Counted from the first letter of the stretch, positions 32,498 to 42,404 are shown. The stretch is 64,000 bases of DNA from Robiginitomaculum sp. (GCA_021776635.1 JAJFFN010000002.1:124001-188000), one strand, 5' to 3'. Program-made: numbers and translations. Notes: generated from the sequence alone by a model not told the origin.

Positions 32498-35400
32498 GGG
32501 TTTGAACGCGCGCGCATTCTGTCCAGGGTTTTCGAGCCGAAATCTTCCGATTTGGCATTCGGTTTCCCTGTATTACGCGGATCACCTGGATCGAACATCA
32601 AGCCGTCGTCGGCGTGGTCACCGCCAAACAGATGCCCTAATTCGTGTGGCGGCGCATCCTTGAGCCGCCAACCCAGTGCCTCTTTGTTGGAATCGCCAAG
32701 CTCACGACCGGATTCTTGAAATATCACCGCGCCCATTCCGTGCATTCCGGTTCCCGGATCACTGTCAGCCTGACCTGCGATGGCGCCGGTATCTTCGAGA
32801 CCATCGCCGTCTTCGACCAATGTACCTTGAAAGCCGTTGAGCAAATACACCACCCATATATCCGGATCCGCGTGCAGGTCTTTGTTATCAAAGGCATAAA
32901 CACTGCGCAGATAATCCTGCTTGTCGGATTTGTAGTGTAGTCTAAAAGGTATAGCCGACGTCCCTCGGTTAAGCTCGCCTTCAACCGGTAATATGAACGC
33001 AGGTGCATAAGCATCCTCTAGGCGATCGAGCGGTATGGGTGGCAGTGCGTCCCCGTCCTTGAGCAGATCGTCATCGGTCAATTCATAAGACTGCCCGATC
33101 ACGCTATCGTCAAATGGGCCCCAACTCGGAGCATAGTTAATGGTCACCCAATCATCAAAAAATCCATTGGCCGTATTGGCAACGACTTTATAATCGTTGT
33201 TGCCGACATTGATATTGCCATTGATATAGCTGTCTTTAACACCTTTAATGCCTGATTTCGACTCTTCGGGCAGGTTGGCGTAAATATTTTTATCCAGTTT
33301 GAGCTTAAATTTTATACCGCCGTTGGAGGCCAAACCTAAATCCTTATAATCTTCGATAATGCCGATGAGTGTATTGTCTTTTACTGGGCCCATGGTATCG
33401 ATTTCCAGATACATTTTGCGCCACACCGTCAAAATATCGCTGACATATTCCTCATGCTGGGGAATTTGTGCTTTTTCTGGATTCTTTTCGATGGCTAAAA
33501 TATTCGGGTCGACGATAAAAAACGGATGAAGTTTACTATAGTCGGCGAGTTTGCTGTCATCATTCTCAAGCTCCATAAGTGTCACAAAGTCACCGTTGCC
33601 GACAATACGAAAATTATCGCCCGGCTGCATGGTTGTTTGAAATTCGAAGGTTTCCGTTTTGTCCTTAAACTCGACCCTGAGATATGCCTTGCTATCTGCC
33701 GGGAATCCGCCCCACACATGCGGGGTCTTGCCGCGGTTATCCTCGGCTTTGGTTTCGTCGTCAACTTCGTCGTCAAAGGCGCTTGGGTCATCAACATCAA
33801 AGGCGCGAAACACAAACTCTACTGGGCGAACCGGTTTAACGTTGAGGGTCACTTTTACGTCTACAATGTCCTTTTTCTCTCCGTCGCCTGGCAAGCGCTT
33901 GCCCGGGAAAACCCGGTAAACTTTATCCTTCATCCACGTTGGTACCTGCTTGTCCTCGTCGAGTTTGTCACCGTCATCGACGCTATTGCCTTTGCCAATA
34001 AATTCGATGTCTGCAATGCCCAGAGCCGTAAGCGTGACCGTGTCTGTGAGTTTTGCGTTGGACGCGCCTCTCGGCTTAAAAATGAACTCAATTTCAATGT
34101 CTTTGGCGCGTTTGCTCGGTTTTAGAGCCTCGATCCAAATTTCTTTTTTGAATTTTCCTTTGTTCGCAGGCTCTGTGAACACTTTGTCAAAATCGACTTG
34201 TTTATTGTGAAACTCGAATTTGGTTTTCTTGTTTTTATCGTCCCAAAGCTGAATTTTATCGTTGACGCCGTCAACTTTTATCTCGACCATGCCATCAGAT
34301 TTTTCCGGCAAGGTCAGTTTGAGACGCACAAGCTCATCATCATCGGTGACGCCGTCCTTGTCCTCAAAGTCAAAATATTTATCCTTATCATCATTGTCAT
34401 AATTGACGAATGTTTGCGCCCCTTTGTCTTCTTCGTCCTTATCGACAATTGCTTTATTCTCACTGATACCAATCACTTTCGGCTTATAAATAGTCAGCAT
34501 ATCCGGTTCGCACAGATGAATGCTATCGATTTTAACCCGCGTATGATTGCTGACCCTGCCCGGAATGCCCGTGGCTTGTACCTGCTGCATCATTCCGCGC
34601 GGTTGCACTTGTGCACTGACCGATATGCCGTTCGCAGCGTTAAGATTGCCACTTTTTAGATTTATAGGCATGGAAATCGTCACCCATTCGCCCGAACTTT
34701 GCGTAAAAGTAGCCTCGCCTGAACTGCCTAAATCCGTTCCGCCAACAATCTGACTACCCCTTGCCAGCGCCACTGAAAAGGTAAGCTGATCCATTGGTGA
34801 TATATAACCTTTATAGGCTGCACACACATTGGCTTTTGCCTCTGAGATAGGCAGCACGGTTTGCAATATCGACGCATTGCCAGCCCCGCCGAGCGTTTTC
34901 AATGGGCAAGGGTCTTTGCAACTTGTTACGCCCGCAGGTGTGGCCATGCCAGATAAATCGACAAGCGCAGGTGCGCCCATTTTTTTTATGGCTTCTCCCA
35001 TATCGAAATTTTTAAGCTCGGCTGAGGCATTTCCCGTATGCGCGTCGCTGGATTTAAACACCGTTTGCATGTCAAAGCCCTGTGCTTGCGCTTTGGCGGC
35101 GGGCGGTATGCCGAAACTGGAGAAGCCGTGCGGTGTATTTTCGTCGTCCCAGTTTTCCATACCGCCGTTGGGAATATTGTCCTCAAAATCATCAACATTC
35201 CAAGCCCCGCCGCCAGGTTGTTCTGGTCGACATATATCAACTTGGGTCAAGTATTCTGGTGTGTCAGGATAATGGTCGGTTTCGGCCAAGCAATTTTCGA
35301 CGCTCATTGCGCCTATAAATTGGCCATCCCCCTTATTACAGCAGTCATATTGCGGCGCGGCGGTTTCCATGGGGGTCATTTGACCACTATTTGGCCCGAC

Positions 35401-35721
35401 ATTGGGGAGCGTAGCTCCAGGCGGCATGCCTGGTATTGCTGGCATGCTGGGCATGCCGCCCATTTGTTGTAGATATTGTGTCGCTTGGTTTTGCGTGTTT
35501 TGGAAGCACAGTAATGCCTGCGCCATATTTTCCCCATTTTTACCAATATGGACATGGTTAGGTTTAGCGGTACAGACATCGAGGCTATCGGTGGTGAACT
35601 CTTTGGTTTCTAAATTACAGCAGGCTTTGGCTTGAGCTAAGGCTGGCGATGAAATCAAGACACTAGACGATAGCAAGAGACCGATGGCCGCATAGAAATA
35701 GTGTGTAATTCGCGCCCGCAT
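32494..35721 (-). CDS. Large secreted protein with C-terminal metzincin-like protease motif
   Basis: A 1075-residue exported protein. The signal peptide ends near SSPALAQA. Two Cys-Cys repeats follow (KACCNLETKEF...DVC and YDCCNKGDGQF...NC), then a proline/methionine/glycine linker, an adhesion-like beta-rich body with many acidic DDDKDK stretches, and a C-terminal zinc motif HELGHLFGGDH (HExxHxxGxxH) about 50 residues from the end, with a possible Met-turn in GLMFDP. This is the metzincin pattern. No pro-domain is recognised. I choose ATG 35721 (GGAG 6 bp upstream) rather than 35733. The acidic stretches may bind calcium. Confidence 0.8.
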   Translation of the reverse strand: MRARITHYFYAAIGLLLSSSVLISSPALAQAKACCNLETKEFTTDSLDVCTAKPNHVHIGKNGENMAQALLCFQNTQNQATQYLQQMGGMPSMPAIPGMPPGATLPNVGPNSGQMTPMETAAPQYDCCNKGDGQFIGAMSVENCLAETDHYPDTPEYLTQVDICRPEQPGGGAWNVDDFEDNIPNGGMENWDDENTPHGFSSFGIPPAAKAQAQGFDMQTVFKSSDAHTGNASAELKNFDMGEAIKKMGAPALVDLSGMATPAGVTSCKDPCPLKTLGGAGNASILQTVLPISEAKANVCAAYKGYISPMDQLTFSVALARGSQIVGGTDLGSSGEATFTQSSGEWVTISMPINLKSGNLNAANGISVSAQVQPRGMMQQVQATGIPGRVSNHTRVKIDSIHLCEPDMLTIYKPKVIGISENKAIVDKDEEDKGAQTFVNYDNDDKDKYFDFEDKDGVTDDDELVRLKLTLPEKSDGMVEIKVDGVNDKIQLWDDKNKKTKFEFHNKQVDFDKVFTEPANKGKFKKEIWIEALKPSKRAKDIEIEFIFKPRGASNAKLTDTVTLTALGIADIEFIGKGNSVDDGDKLDEDKQVPTWMKDKVYRVFPGKRLPGDGEKKDIVDVKVTLNVKPVRPVEFVFRAFDVDDPSAFDDEVDDETKAEDNRGKTPHVWGGFPADSKAYLRVEFKDKTETFEFQTTMQPGDNFRIVGNGDFVTLMELENDDSKLADYSKLHPFFIVDPNILAIEKNPEKAQIPQHEEYVSDILTVWRKMYLEIDTMGPVKDNTLIGIIEDYKDLGLASNGGIKFKLKLDKNIYANLPEESKSGIKGVKDSYINGNINVGNNDYKVVANTANGFFDDWVTINYAPSWGPFDDSVIGQSYELTDDDLLKDGDALPPIPLDRLEDAYAPAFILPVEGELNRGTSAIPFRLHYKSDKQDYLRSVYAFDNKDLHADPDIWVVYLLNGFQGTLVEDGDGLEDTGAIAGQADSDPGTGMHGMGAVIFQESGRELGDSNKEALGWRLKDAPPHELGHLFGGDHADDGLMFDPGDPRNTGKPNAKSEDFGSKTLDRMRARSNP

Positions 35722-35859
35722 GTTATTCTCCATCTTTGTTTTACGGCCTTAATCTCCCATAGACATGCAATCCTATCCACTCGGTCAAATGTACTAGTAT
35801 GCAAGTTTAGCCCTATTGCCTAAACTTTCGATACACTGTCTAAACTTGGTCGTGATATT

Positions 35860-37638
35860 TTGGGGGTTTTGATTTTTTTGGAAAATGATTGCAAAGATTT
35901 TGTCCGCTACCAAAGCGGTGCTCTTGTCCTCAAGCTCGGCCGTTTCGTCTGGCAAATGCACGGCGTTACCGCCGTCTTATTGGTGGCGCTAATCTGGACA
36001 CAAACTAGGCCTGTGTTAAGCCTACTTTGGTTAGCGTGGATGATCGGGATTGCCGCCTCCCAAGCCGTTATCTGTTTTCGCGGCGCGGTGCTGGCAAACC
36101 AAGAACATGATCTCGCACGTTGGTTATTGGCTTTTAATATATCAGCAATTTTATTGGCGTGTGGTTGGGCGTGGTTCGTCATGATGTTGATGCCGGAAAA
36201 TAGTCCTGAGCTGCGCAATTTTATCGGGTTTGTCATAGGCGGTGCATTGCTCACTGTGATTGGCACCCAAAACCTGCATTACCGGGTTATGGCAATAACA
36301 CTTGTTCTGATTATTGCGGCTGAATGTTATCGGTTGATAGCTTATTCAATTGGCCTGTATTCAGTCCTATCAGTCGGTATGTTGATGATTTTCATGATGC
36401 TGATGTTAGGTATGGGCTGGATGTTGCGCCGCTTCACGAGACAAGGTTTTGTCTTGCAATGGGAAAAGTCTTGGCTGGCGTCGCGGCTTGAAACCCAAGC
36501 AGGCTCGCTACATACTGCGCGCCTTGAGGCAGATGCGGCTAATGACGCAAAATCCCGATTTCTTGCCCAAGCCAGCCACGATTTGCGCCAACCTATTCAT
36601 TCTATGGGATTGTTGTTGGCATCAATTGGCGACGAGACCCTAACACCGCGCACCCAAATTGTTATGAACCGCATTGGGCTGTCGGTTGAAGTTCTTTCTA
36701 AATTATTTAATTCACTCCTTGATGTAACATTGCTGGACACGCGCCAACTTATCCCAAAAGCCTCTAGTTTTAATCTGGGCGCACTCATAGGAGAAATCAG
36801 TGATGAGTTTAGCCTGGCTGCGCAAGCTGAAAATGTTGTTCTAAAACCAAAATGGGAAGATGCTTTCATCACTAGCGATGCTTTAATCGTGCGGCGGGTT
36901 TTACAAAATCTTATCTCCAATGCTATACGCCATACGGACGGCGGCGAGGTTCATCTCTACACTCAGCAAAATGAAGACGGGGCGTTTTTGGTTGTAAAAG
37001 ACACGGGGCGCGGTATTTCTGAAATAGATCAAGCACAAATATTTGAAGAGTTCACCAAAGCGGGAACGGTCACCGATGCAGCGGAAGGATTGGGACTTGG
37101 CTTGGCCATTGTGCGTCGTTTGTCACAGGTGCTAAATGTCAATATTGATTTTTCTTCACAACTAGGTGTCGGCACACAATTTTCCATTGGCCCGTTTCCG
37201 CTCGCCAAAAATCTAGGTGATGCTGATGATCCTAGTGATCCCGGTGATATTGTGAAAACACAGCCGCCACATTTTGCCGAAGCCCCCGGGCGCGTCATAG
37301 TCATTGATGACGATAAGGCAACCCTAGAAGCAACTGCGGCATTGCTATCAAATTGGGGTTGGGACATTGATGCCCGCACATATCTGTCAGCAGAAGATAT
37401 TGCAAAACTGCCGCAGTTTGATTTAATAATCTCAGATTACGATCTCGGTTTTGGCCGCACAGGTCTTGAAGTAATATCTGAAATCCGTGCCGTGCACGGC
37501 GATATTCCTGCTCTGCTCATTACGGGGAGTTCAAATGTGAGTGTTCGTAAGAAAATATTACAGGCGGGCTATGTAGTTTTACATAAACCAGTGCGCCCCG
37601 TACAATTACGTTCAGCCATCCTCGGCTTGGTCAGCTAA
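35860..37638 (+). CDS. Hybrid sensor histidine kinase with receiver domain
   Basis: A membrane-bound sensor kinase of about 590 residues. Six hydrophobic segments (residues 30-190) form the sensor part. They are followed by the H-box QASHDLRQPIHSMG, the N-box LISNAIRHTDGG and G boxes (DTGRGIS, GLGLGLAI). A C-terminal receiver domain starts at GRVIVIDDDKATLEA and contains the phosphoacceptor Asp in LIISDYDLGFGRTG and the Lys in LHKPVRP. The frame begins at TTG codons around 35860-35870; the true start is uncertain. It overlaps the convergent response regulator gene by 27 bp. Confidence 0.88.
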   Translation: MGVLIFLENDCKDFVRYQSGALVLKLGRFVWQMHGVTAVLLVALIWTQTRPVLSLLWLAWMIGIAASQAVICFRGAVLANQEHDLARWLLAFNISAILLACGWAWFVMMLMPENSPELRNFIGFVIGGALLTVIGTQNLHYRVMAITLVLIIAAECYRLIAYSIGLYSVLSVGMLMIFMMLMLGMGWMLRRFTRQGFVLQWEKSWLASRLETQAGSLHTARLEADAANDAKSRFLAQASHDLRQPIHSMGLLLASIGDETLTPRTQIVMNRIGLSVEVLSKLFNSLLDVTLLDTRQLIPKASSFNLGALIGEISDEFSLAAQAENVVLKPKWEDAFITSDALIVRRVLQNLISNAIRHTDGGEVHLYTQQNEDGAFLVVKDTGRGISEIDQAQIFEEFTKAGTVTDAAEGLGLGLAIVRRLSQVLNVNIDFSSQLGVGTQFSIGPFPLAKNLGDADDPSDPGDIVKTQPPHFAEAPGRVIVIDDDKATLEATAALLSNWGWDIDARTYLSAEDIAKLPQFDLIISDYDLGFGRTGLEVISEIRAVHGDIPALLITGSSNVSVRKKILQAGYVVLHKPVRPVQLRSAILGLVS

Positions 37639-38259
37639 ATCCAATATACCGTAAAGCGATCCGTAACTTGCTGCGGCCGCTCGGTTCGAGACATCTAATT
37701 TTTGGAAAAGTGCGGAAATATGCGCTCGCACGGTAGACAAAGAAATTTTAAGGTCACGGGCAATTTCTTTGTTGGAAAAACCAAGGCAAATTAAGCGTAG
37801 AACCTGCATTTGCCGTGGCGGCAGACCGTCGATTAAACCGCTGCCTTGTTGCGCGCGCTTTGCACATTCTGGCGAGGGAAAATAAATAACACGCTCGCCG
37901 TCCATGACCTGACGCAACCCTCTTTTAATACAATCCGGTGCTGATGATTTTGAAATAAAGCCGTTAGCGCCCGCGCGCATCAGCCGTTCAATGGCGGCTT
38001 GCCCGGTCAACATTGACACGATGAGTATGGCCATCAATGGATTATTCCTGCGGATTTCCATGATACCTATTTCCGGCTCTAGCCCCGGGAAAAACACATC
38101 CAACAACAACAGATCAGCGGGTGCCTGGCGCAGTATTCTGCCAAGTCCTTTCATATCACCGGTTTCGCGAACTTCGACGCCGTCGAATAAATCCGAGACA
38201 ATAAAATTTAAGCCTACACGAAATACTGGGTGATCATCGGCAATTATGACACTGTTCAC
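37612..38259 (-). CDS. LuxR/NarL-family response regulator
   Basis: A 215-residue two-domain regulator. The receiver domain starts SVIIADDHPVFRVGLNF with the phosphoacceptor Asp in LLLLDVFFPG. The C-terminal HTH is LPPRQMQVLRLICLGFSNKEIARDLKISLSTVRAHISALFQKL. It is convergent with the hybrid kinase and shares 27 bp with its end, so the two are probable partners. Targets may include the adjacent OmpA-like gene, which starts upstream in the same direction, or the secreted metzincin gene; this is inference. Confidence 0.92.
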   Translation of the reverse strand: MNSVIIADDHPVFRVGLNFIVSDLFDGVEVRETGDMKGLGRILRQAPADLLLLDVFFPGLEPEIGIMEIRRNNPLMAILIVSMLTGQAAIERLMRAGANGFISKSSAPDCIKRGLRQVMDGERVIYFPSPECAKRAQQGSGLIDGLPPRQMQVLRLICLGFSNKEIARDLKISLSTVRAHISALFQKLDVSNRAAAASYGSLYGILDLADQAEDG

Positions 38260-38304
38260 TGCGACCTCACTTCGCGCTCCATGTTTGGATGTTCGTTAGA
38301 GGCC

Positions 38305-39306
38305 TCACTCTTTGCGTTGACGCTCTACCAGTTCGACACGTCTATTTTTGCTGCGCCCCGCATCACTGTTGTTTGAAAAAACCGGATTAAGGGGGCCAAC
38401 GCCGTGGGGCTCCAGCCGTTTTGATGCAACCCCGTGCTCGGCTTTCAAAGCATTCACGACTGCATAGGCTCTATCAGAAGACAGTTTGCTATTATAGGAG
38501 AAAGTACCAACCGAGTCTGTGTGGCCGACAACGTAGAAGTCTTTGTCGGCATTATCGGCTAAATATTTTGCGATCTGTATAAGCGCGGTTTTTGATTCTG
38601 GCTTTAGGACGGCCTTGTCAAATTCAAATAAAATACCGTCAAGCACCACCCGGCCATATTCATCAATGTCCGAGCCCATAGCTTCCGCATTAACAATAAC
38701 CAAGCCGGTTTCTGCTTGCTCTACCTCTATAATATCAATCAATGTGCCAACATAATTGGCAGAATGTTGCTCGACAGTGATAATTGTATAAACTGTTCCG
38801 GCTGCCCGTTCTTTTTTGGCCACGATTGACCCTGCGCCGCCTGATGACGAGGTGCCAGAAAACATGGTGCCAACCTCTCCGGGCTTTGTTGTTGGATTAG
38901 CTCGAAACAGAACGTCCGTCCACGTGCGGCTCCCAATATCATTCCCTCTGCGATTATCAGAAGCGCCTTTGCCGATGATTTCGAAATCTTCGGCGGTTAG
39001 TGCATCAAGGTAGTTTTTATAAATTTCAGAATAGGTCCGGTCCGTCCCCGCATATTTATAAAACGTCCGCGTCACCCGCCCTTCGGTATCAACCCAATCG
39101 CCAATTGTGCGGTAGCCTGTAACTGGCCCAGTTGGCACCCGGTAAGGCATATAATTTTCGATATGTTGCCAGAGGATAACTTGCCCCGGGTATCTCGTGA
39201 TCAGTGGATGCTCTTTGGCACCTTTAACATCATCGGCATAAGCCGCGCTACTTGCCAGCAATATTGCGGCAGAAACATGAAAAATAAATTTATAAATAAT
39301 ACGCAT
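38305..39306 (-). CDS. OmpA-family outer-membrane/peptidoglycan-associated protein
   Basis: A 333-residue protein with a signal peptide (ending near SSAAYA), a 200-residue N-terminal domain I do not recognise, and a C-terminal OmpA domain. The latter is evident from LDGILFEFDKAVLKPESK, GHTDSVGTFSYNSKLSSDRAYAVVNAL and GRSKNRRVELV. It should bind peptidoglycan in the periplasm. It reads toward the response regulator gene with a 45-bp gap and could be in the same transcript. Confidence 0.88.
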   Translation of the reverse strand: MRIIYKFIFHVSAAILLASSAAYADDVKGAKEHPLITRYPGQVILWQHIENYMPYRVPTGPVTGYRTIGDWVDTEGRVTRTFYKYAGTDRTYSEIYKNYLDALTAEDFEIIGKGASDNRRGNDIGSRTWTDVLFRANPTTKPGEVGTMFSGTSSSGGAGSIVAKKERAAGTVYTIITVEQHSANYVGTLIDIIEVEQAETGLVIVNAEAMGSDIDEYGRVVLDGILFEFDKAVLKPESKTALIQIAKYLADNADKDFYVVGHTDSVGTFSYNSKLSSDRAYAVVNALKAEHGVASKRLEPHGVGPLNPVFSNNSDAGRSKNRRVELVERQRKE

Positions 39307-39479
39307 TTGGCACCTCGTTTTCGTAATTCACAGTTAGGCTTGAAAAATTATCAATTGTTAATAGCACAAAAATACATAAATTGCACCAACTATGATACTA
39401 GTACGCATGTACAGGTTGCTATGGGTGAAAGCTTTGGAGAATATGGTATTTATGTGAGAGTAATATAGAGGGTAATAAG

Positions 39480-39926
39480 ATGAGAAAAGTAACTTTAATA
39501 TTGGTGAGTGCAACATTCATACTTTTTAGTGCAGTATCTGGCTGCGGGAAAAAAGATGATCCCCAAAGCGGGTCCAAATCTAGCATTAACAACAGCATAG
39601 CTATAACGCCTGCACAGAAAATGGCGAAATCCTATATTTCAGAAATGCAACAGATGGCCAGTGCACTCGAATCAGTTACCGATGCAAAAAGTGCGGAAAA
39701 GGCGGCTACGGAAATTCGAAAAATCAATGTCAGAATGGAAGCCCTCAGCGATAAATATGAAGATAGTGATAATCAGTTCGGCATGGCCACCGTTATGATG
39801 AGCCACCAACAGGAATTTATGGCCATACAAACACGGGTTAGCGGCGCAATGATGAAATTATCCACTGATCCGGCTTTGATGAAGACCATGACGGATGCAA
39901 TGTCGGAAACGCCAAAATTGAAATAA
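39480..39926 (+). CDS. Small lipoprotein
   Basis: A 148-residue protein with a lipoprotein signal ending in the lipobox AVSGC (Cys about residue 22), followed by a charged helical region with methionine-rich segments (EMQQMASALESV, MATVMMSHQQEFMAIQ). No family is recognised. It looks like a single helical-bundle protein. It is alone between the OmpA-like gene and a small membrane gene on the other strand. Confidence 0.7.
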   Translation: MRKVTLILVSATFILFSAVSGCGKKDDPQSGSKSSINNSIAITPAQKMAKSYISEMQQMASALESVTDAKSAEKAATEIRKINVRMEALSDKYEDSDNQFGMATVMMSHQQEFMAIQTRVSGAMMKLSTDPALMKTMTDAMSETPKLK

Positions 39927-39961
39927 TACCGATTTAAGCAGACCTATACGATTAAGTTCGC

Positions 39962-40321
39962 TTATTTTAGCTGAGTTGTTTCTTGCTCAACCGGTGTTTC
40001 GCTTTTTTGCGCTGCAGGATGCCCTATCGCAGCATAAAGACTAATCCCGCCGACAAAAAGCACTAAAGCGAAAGCCAAGGCAATTGGGAGCCGACACAGC
40101 CATCGCCCAAGGGATCCTGCCACAAAAAACTTCCCCATTGACCAAATAATAATCGCAAGAATACCAGCTGCAAATTGCCATCCCATGAATGTTGTTAAGC
40201 GGTTAAGCCCTTTGGTGAACCCGTCGCCTGCGGGTTCGGTCATGATAAACAAGACGAAAGAACCCCCGTAAACCAACACCCAAACGCACAATAAAATCCA
40301 GGCAATTTTCTGAGCAGACAT
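39962..40321 (-). CDS. Small three-helix membrane protein
   Basis: A 119-residue protein with three hydrophobic segments (about residues 4-27, 45-65 and 75-98) and a polar C-terminal tail. No family is recognised. The start is placed at ATG 40321, preceded by GGGAGGGAAC; the longer frame from 40333 is less likely. It is divergent from the exported 369-residue protein. Confidence 0.65.
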   Translation of the reverse strand: MSAQKIAWILLCVWVLVYGGSFVLFIMTEPAGDGFTKGLNRLTTFMGWQFAAGILAIIIWSMGKFFVAGSLGRWLCRLPIALAFALVLFVGGISLYAAIGHPAAQKSETPVEQETTQLK

Positions 40322-40443
40322 GTTCCCTCCCATTTTGGGTAAATATTTTCGTATCGGAACCAGTATTCATGATTACAATGAGTTTGCATACTCGGTCATT
40401 TGTACGCGTTGACTTTGGCGTAAATATTTTGCCTTCTTTATCC

Positions 40444-41553
40444 ATGAATATTTATAACCACCGTCTTAGCACTGCATTTAAACACCTTATTGCCAGTATG
40501 ACATCCGTATATTTGCTCAGCATTGTATTTAGTTTTTCTGCGTCTGCCCAAACCTGCGAAGCTAATATTGAGCGGCACGCCGTAAAAATCTTGGGCCAAA
40601 CAGATGACGGCACACCTAATAAATTCATTCCATCGGAAATTTACGGTAATCATAATTTTGCCCAGAAGCTGGATAATGGCTGGGTGTTTAGGCTTGGCGC
40701 ATCGCGGTACGGATGGAAAATATATCTTTTCAGCGCCGACGAGAACACTGCAAATATCGACTTAACCCAAGTGACGCCCCCGTTTCGAACTGTACCAAAT
40801 CCGCGCGAAATAGAGGGTTGGCATTTTAGGAATGCGGCCAATACCGGCATAAATAAGGGCGATGTTAACGCACCGCAACATTTACGAGAGTTCTTCTTCT
40901 CAACCGCGCTCATTGGCACGGGCGGGTTTAAATCGTCCAAAGGCGCAGACCAACCACCCATGTTCGAAGCCGATCCAAATGATGGGCGCGGCTGGTTGAA
41001 AATCCTCGATTTTGGTTTAACCGATTTGGAACCAAGTCAAAAAGCAAAGATGAATTATCTGAAATTTAAAGCCTGCCTGACTTGGCCGAAAACCGACGCC
41101 GAAAAACGTATTGAAGCCAATGCAAAAAGCCCTATATTTTTACCCGCCGAGAAAGAAATATTTGGAAGTTGCGGTGTTGATTTTTCAAAATACACCCTCA
41201 AAGCAAGCAAACTTCCAAGGCTTCTTAGCGGCGATATTGACGGCGATGGTGCGATTGATACAATCGCACAAATAGAACGCAATAGGGATAGGAGACCCGG
41301 TCTTGCGGTATGTCGGGCGGGCAGTTATCTTGATATCATTGGCATGAAAGACGGGCATGGTTTTGCGCGGGCAACTAGCTGGAAATTACTGGCCAGGGAC
41401 AGTAAAGAATTCGGATATGAAGGTGAGCCAGACCGGACAAAAATGGACGGAGATATGCTGGTTTTTGAAAACCCTGAAAAGTATATGAACATATATTATT
41501 GGGCAGATGGCAAATTGAAATTTCAATCCATTTATCACTATATTGAACCCTAA
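40444..41553 (+). CDS. Exported protein of unknown function with an Asp-Gly-rich loop
   Basis: A 369-residue protein with an N-terminal hydrophobic signal (cleavage near ASAQT) and several paired cysteines (QTC, KAC, GSC, AVC), suggesting periplasmic disulfides. The segment RLLSGDIDGDGAIDTIAQIERN resembles a calcium-binding VCBS/FG-GAP loop. No named family is recognised. The start is ATG 40444; the frame is open to 40369 but lacks a signal there. A gene-free stretch of 850 bp follows. Confidence 0.68.
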   Translation: MNIYNHRLSTAFKHLIASMTSVYLLSIVFSFSASAQTCEANIERHAVKILGQTDDGTPNKFIPSEIYGNHNFAQKLDNGWVFRLGASRYGWKIYLFSADENTANIDLTQVTPPFRTVPNPREIEGWHFRNAANTGINKGDVNAPQHLREFFFSTALIGTGGFKSSKGADQPPMFEADPNDGRGWLKILDFGLTDLEPSQKAKMNYLKFKACLTWPKTDAEKRIEANAKSPIFLPAEKEIFGSCGVDFSKYTLKASKLPRLLSGDIDGDGAIDTIAQIERNRDRRPGLAVCRAGSYLDIIGMKDGHGFARATSWKLLARDSKEFGYEGEPDRTKMDGDMLVFENPEKYMNIYYWADGKLKFQSIYHYIEP

Positions 41554-41803
41554 CCACCATACGACCACATTTCACAATTCAAATTTTTTTTATTTCAGAA
41601 ATAACAAACCAAATAATTTTGGAACATAACTAATGTCTCCTTTTGCCAGCAATCCAGACGACAAAAACGAAGGCATTTATACCATCGGGATCATGTGATT
41701 GATAAAATTTATTGTTTGCCTAGCAATCATCTAAAAATCAATTGAATCACTGTTAAATATCCACCTATTTCCAAGTCAGTACCGAAATAATACAGTCCAT
41801 CTT

Positions 41804-41973
41804 TGTGTAACAAATCGCGTAATTTTTTGTGTAACACAGAAAGCTACAATAGCACTTAACTTATTGTTTTTACTGTGTACTTTATTAAAGGTTGACGCCG
41901 TGTGCAGGCACCACTTCTACAAAAGCAGGATAATATTGGTGTAACAAATGGTGCAACATATAGGGTAACAAAT
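41804..41973. repeat. Five 12-bp GTGTAAC repeats (possible recombinase arm sites)
   Basis: Three adjacent 12-mers are GGTGTAACAAAT, GGTGCAACATAT and AGGGTAACAAAT (41938-41973). Two further copies, TGTGTAACAAAT (41804-41815) and TGTGTAACACAG (41828-41839), are spaced by exactly 24 bp. Such evenly phased short repeats beside a tRNA end resemble arm-type binding sites of tyrosine recombinases. A transcription regulator site is another reading. Confidence 0.6.
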
Positions 41974-42023
41974 TAATGTTCGCCGCCCAATAAGTGATTG
42001 TTATTGTTAGTTAATTTTATTTT

Positions 42024-42047
42024 GGTTGACTCCTGCTTGCGGAGCCA
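42024..42047 (+). other. tRNA 3'-end remnant, possible attachment site
   Basis: The sequence reads as the 3' end of a tRNA: T-loop GGTTGACT (one base short of GGTTCGACT), T-stem CCTGC, acceptor TTGCGGA, discriminator G and CCA. This best resembles a tRNA-Asn end. No 5' half is present, so it is not a functional tRNA. Its neighbourhood of GTGTAAC repeats supports a former integration site. Confidence 0.45.
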
Positions 42048-42404
42048 CTCAATCCCTATATCCCATTGATTTTTATGCGTTTATATCATTTCGCCCAAGG
42101 TTCTAGTCCTGTTTCCATTTACCATTGAATCTCAAATTTACATTAGGCTCATGAGCTTTAGCTTATCTTTACTACGGTCTCCTAATCCCCGAAAGCAGAC
42201 CTCTCGAAAGTATGACGGGATGCGTACTGAGGGGGCAAAGCGGACGTTAGCTCAGAGTCCTAAAACGCCCAAAAACGGCCGCTGGTAATGTTTGCCGATA
42301 CGGCAGCATTCGCCCAAAGTGCCGATCATTAAGCGACCCCTACGTGTTGACTAGCCTATACAAAATGTATGAGCTGCAACAGCATCGCTCTTTTCGTTCG
42401 CAAC

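Larger units (their letters stand above)
41554..42404. other. Gene-free 850-bp stretch with repeats and a tRNA remnant
   Basis: No gene is supported on either strand. It is AT-rich and contains the 12-bp GTGTAAC repeats (41804-41973) and a tRNA 3'-end-like sequence (42024-42047). Near 42190-42300 lies a GC-richer piece with CTCGAAAG, GGATGCGT, AAAACGCCC and CCGCTGG motifs, which also recur in the gaps near 49911, 52790 and 53070. The stretch appears to be the left border of an accessory region. Confidence 0.6.

Noticed and set aside
32238-32663. 141-codon plus-strand frame
   Set aside because: Antisense to the metzincin end and the tiny membrane gene; no start signal.
33526-34125. 199-codon plus-strand open frame
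   Set aside because: Antisense to the acidic, repetitive body of the metzincin gene; the composition mirrors that strand.
42024-42047. A functional tRNA gene
   Set aside because: Only the 3' end is present, with one T-loop base missing, and no acceptor 5' strand or anticodon arm upstream.
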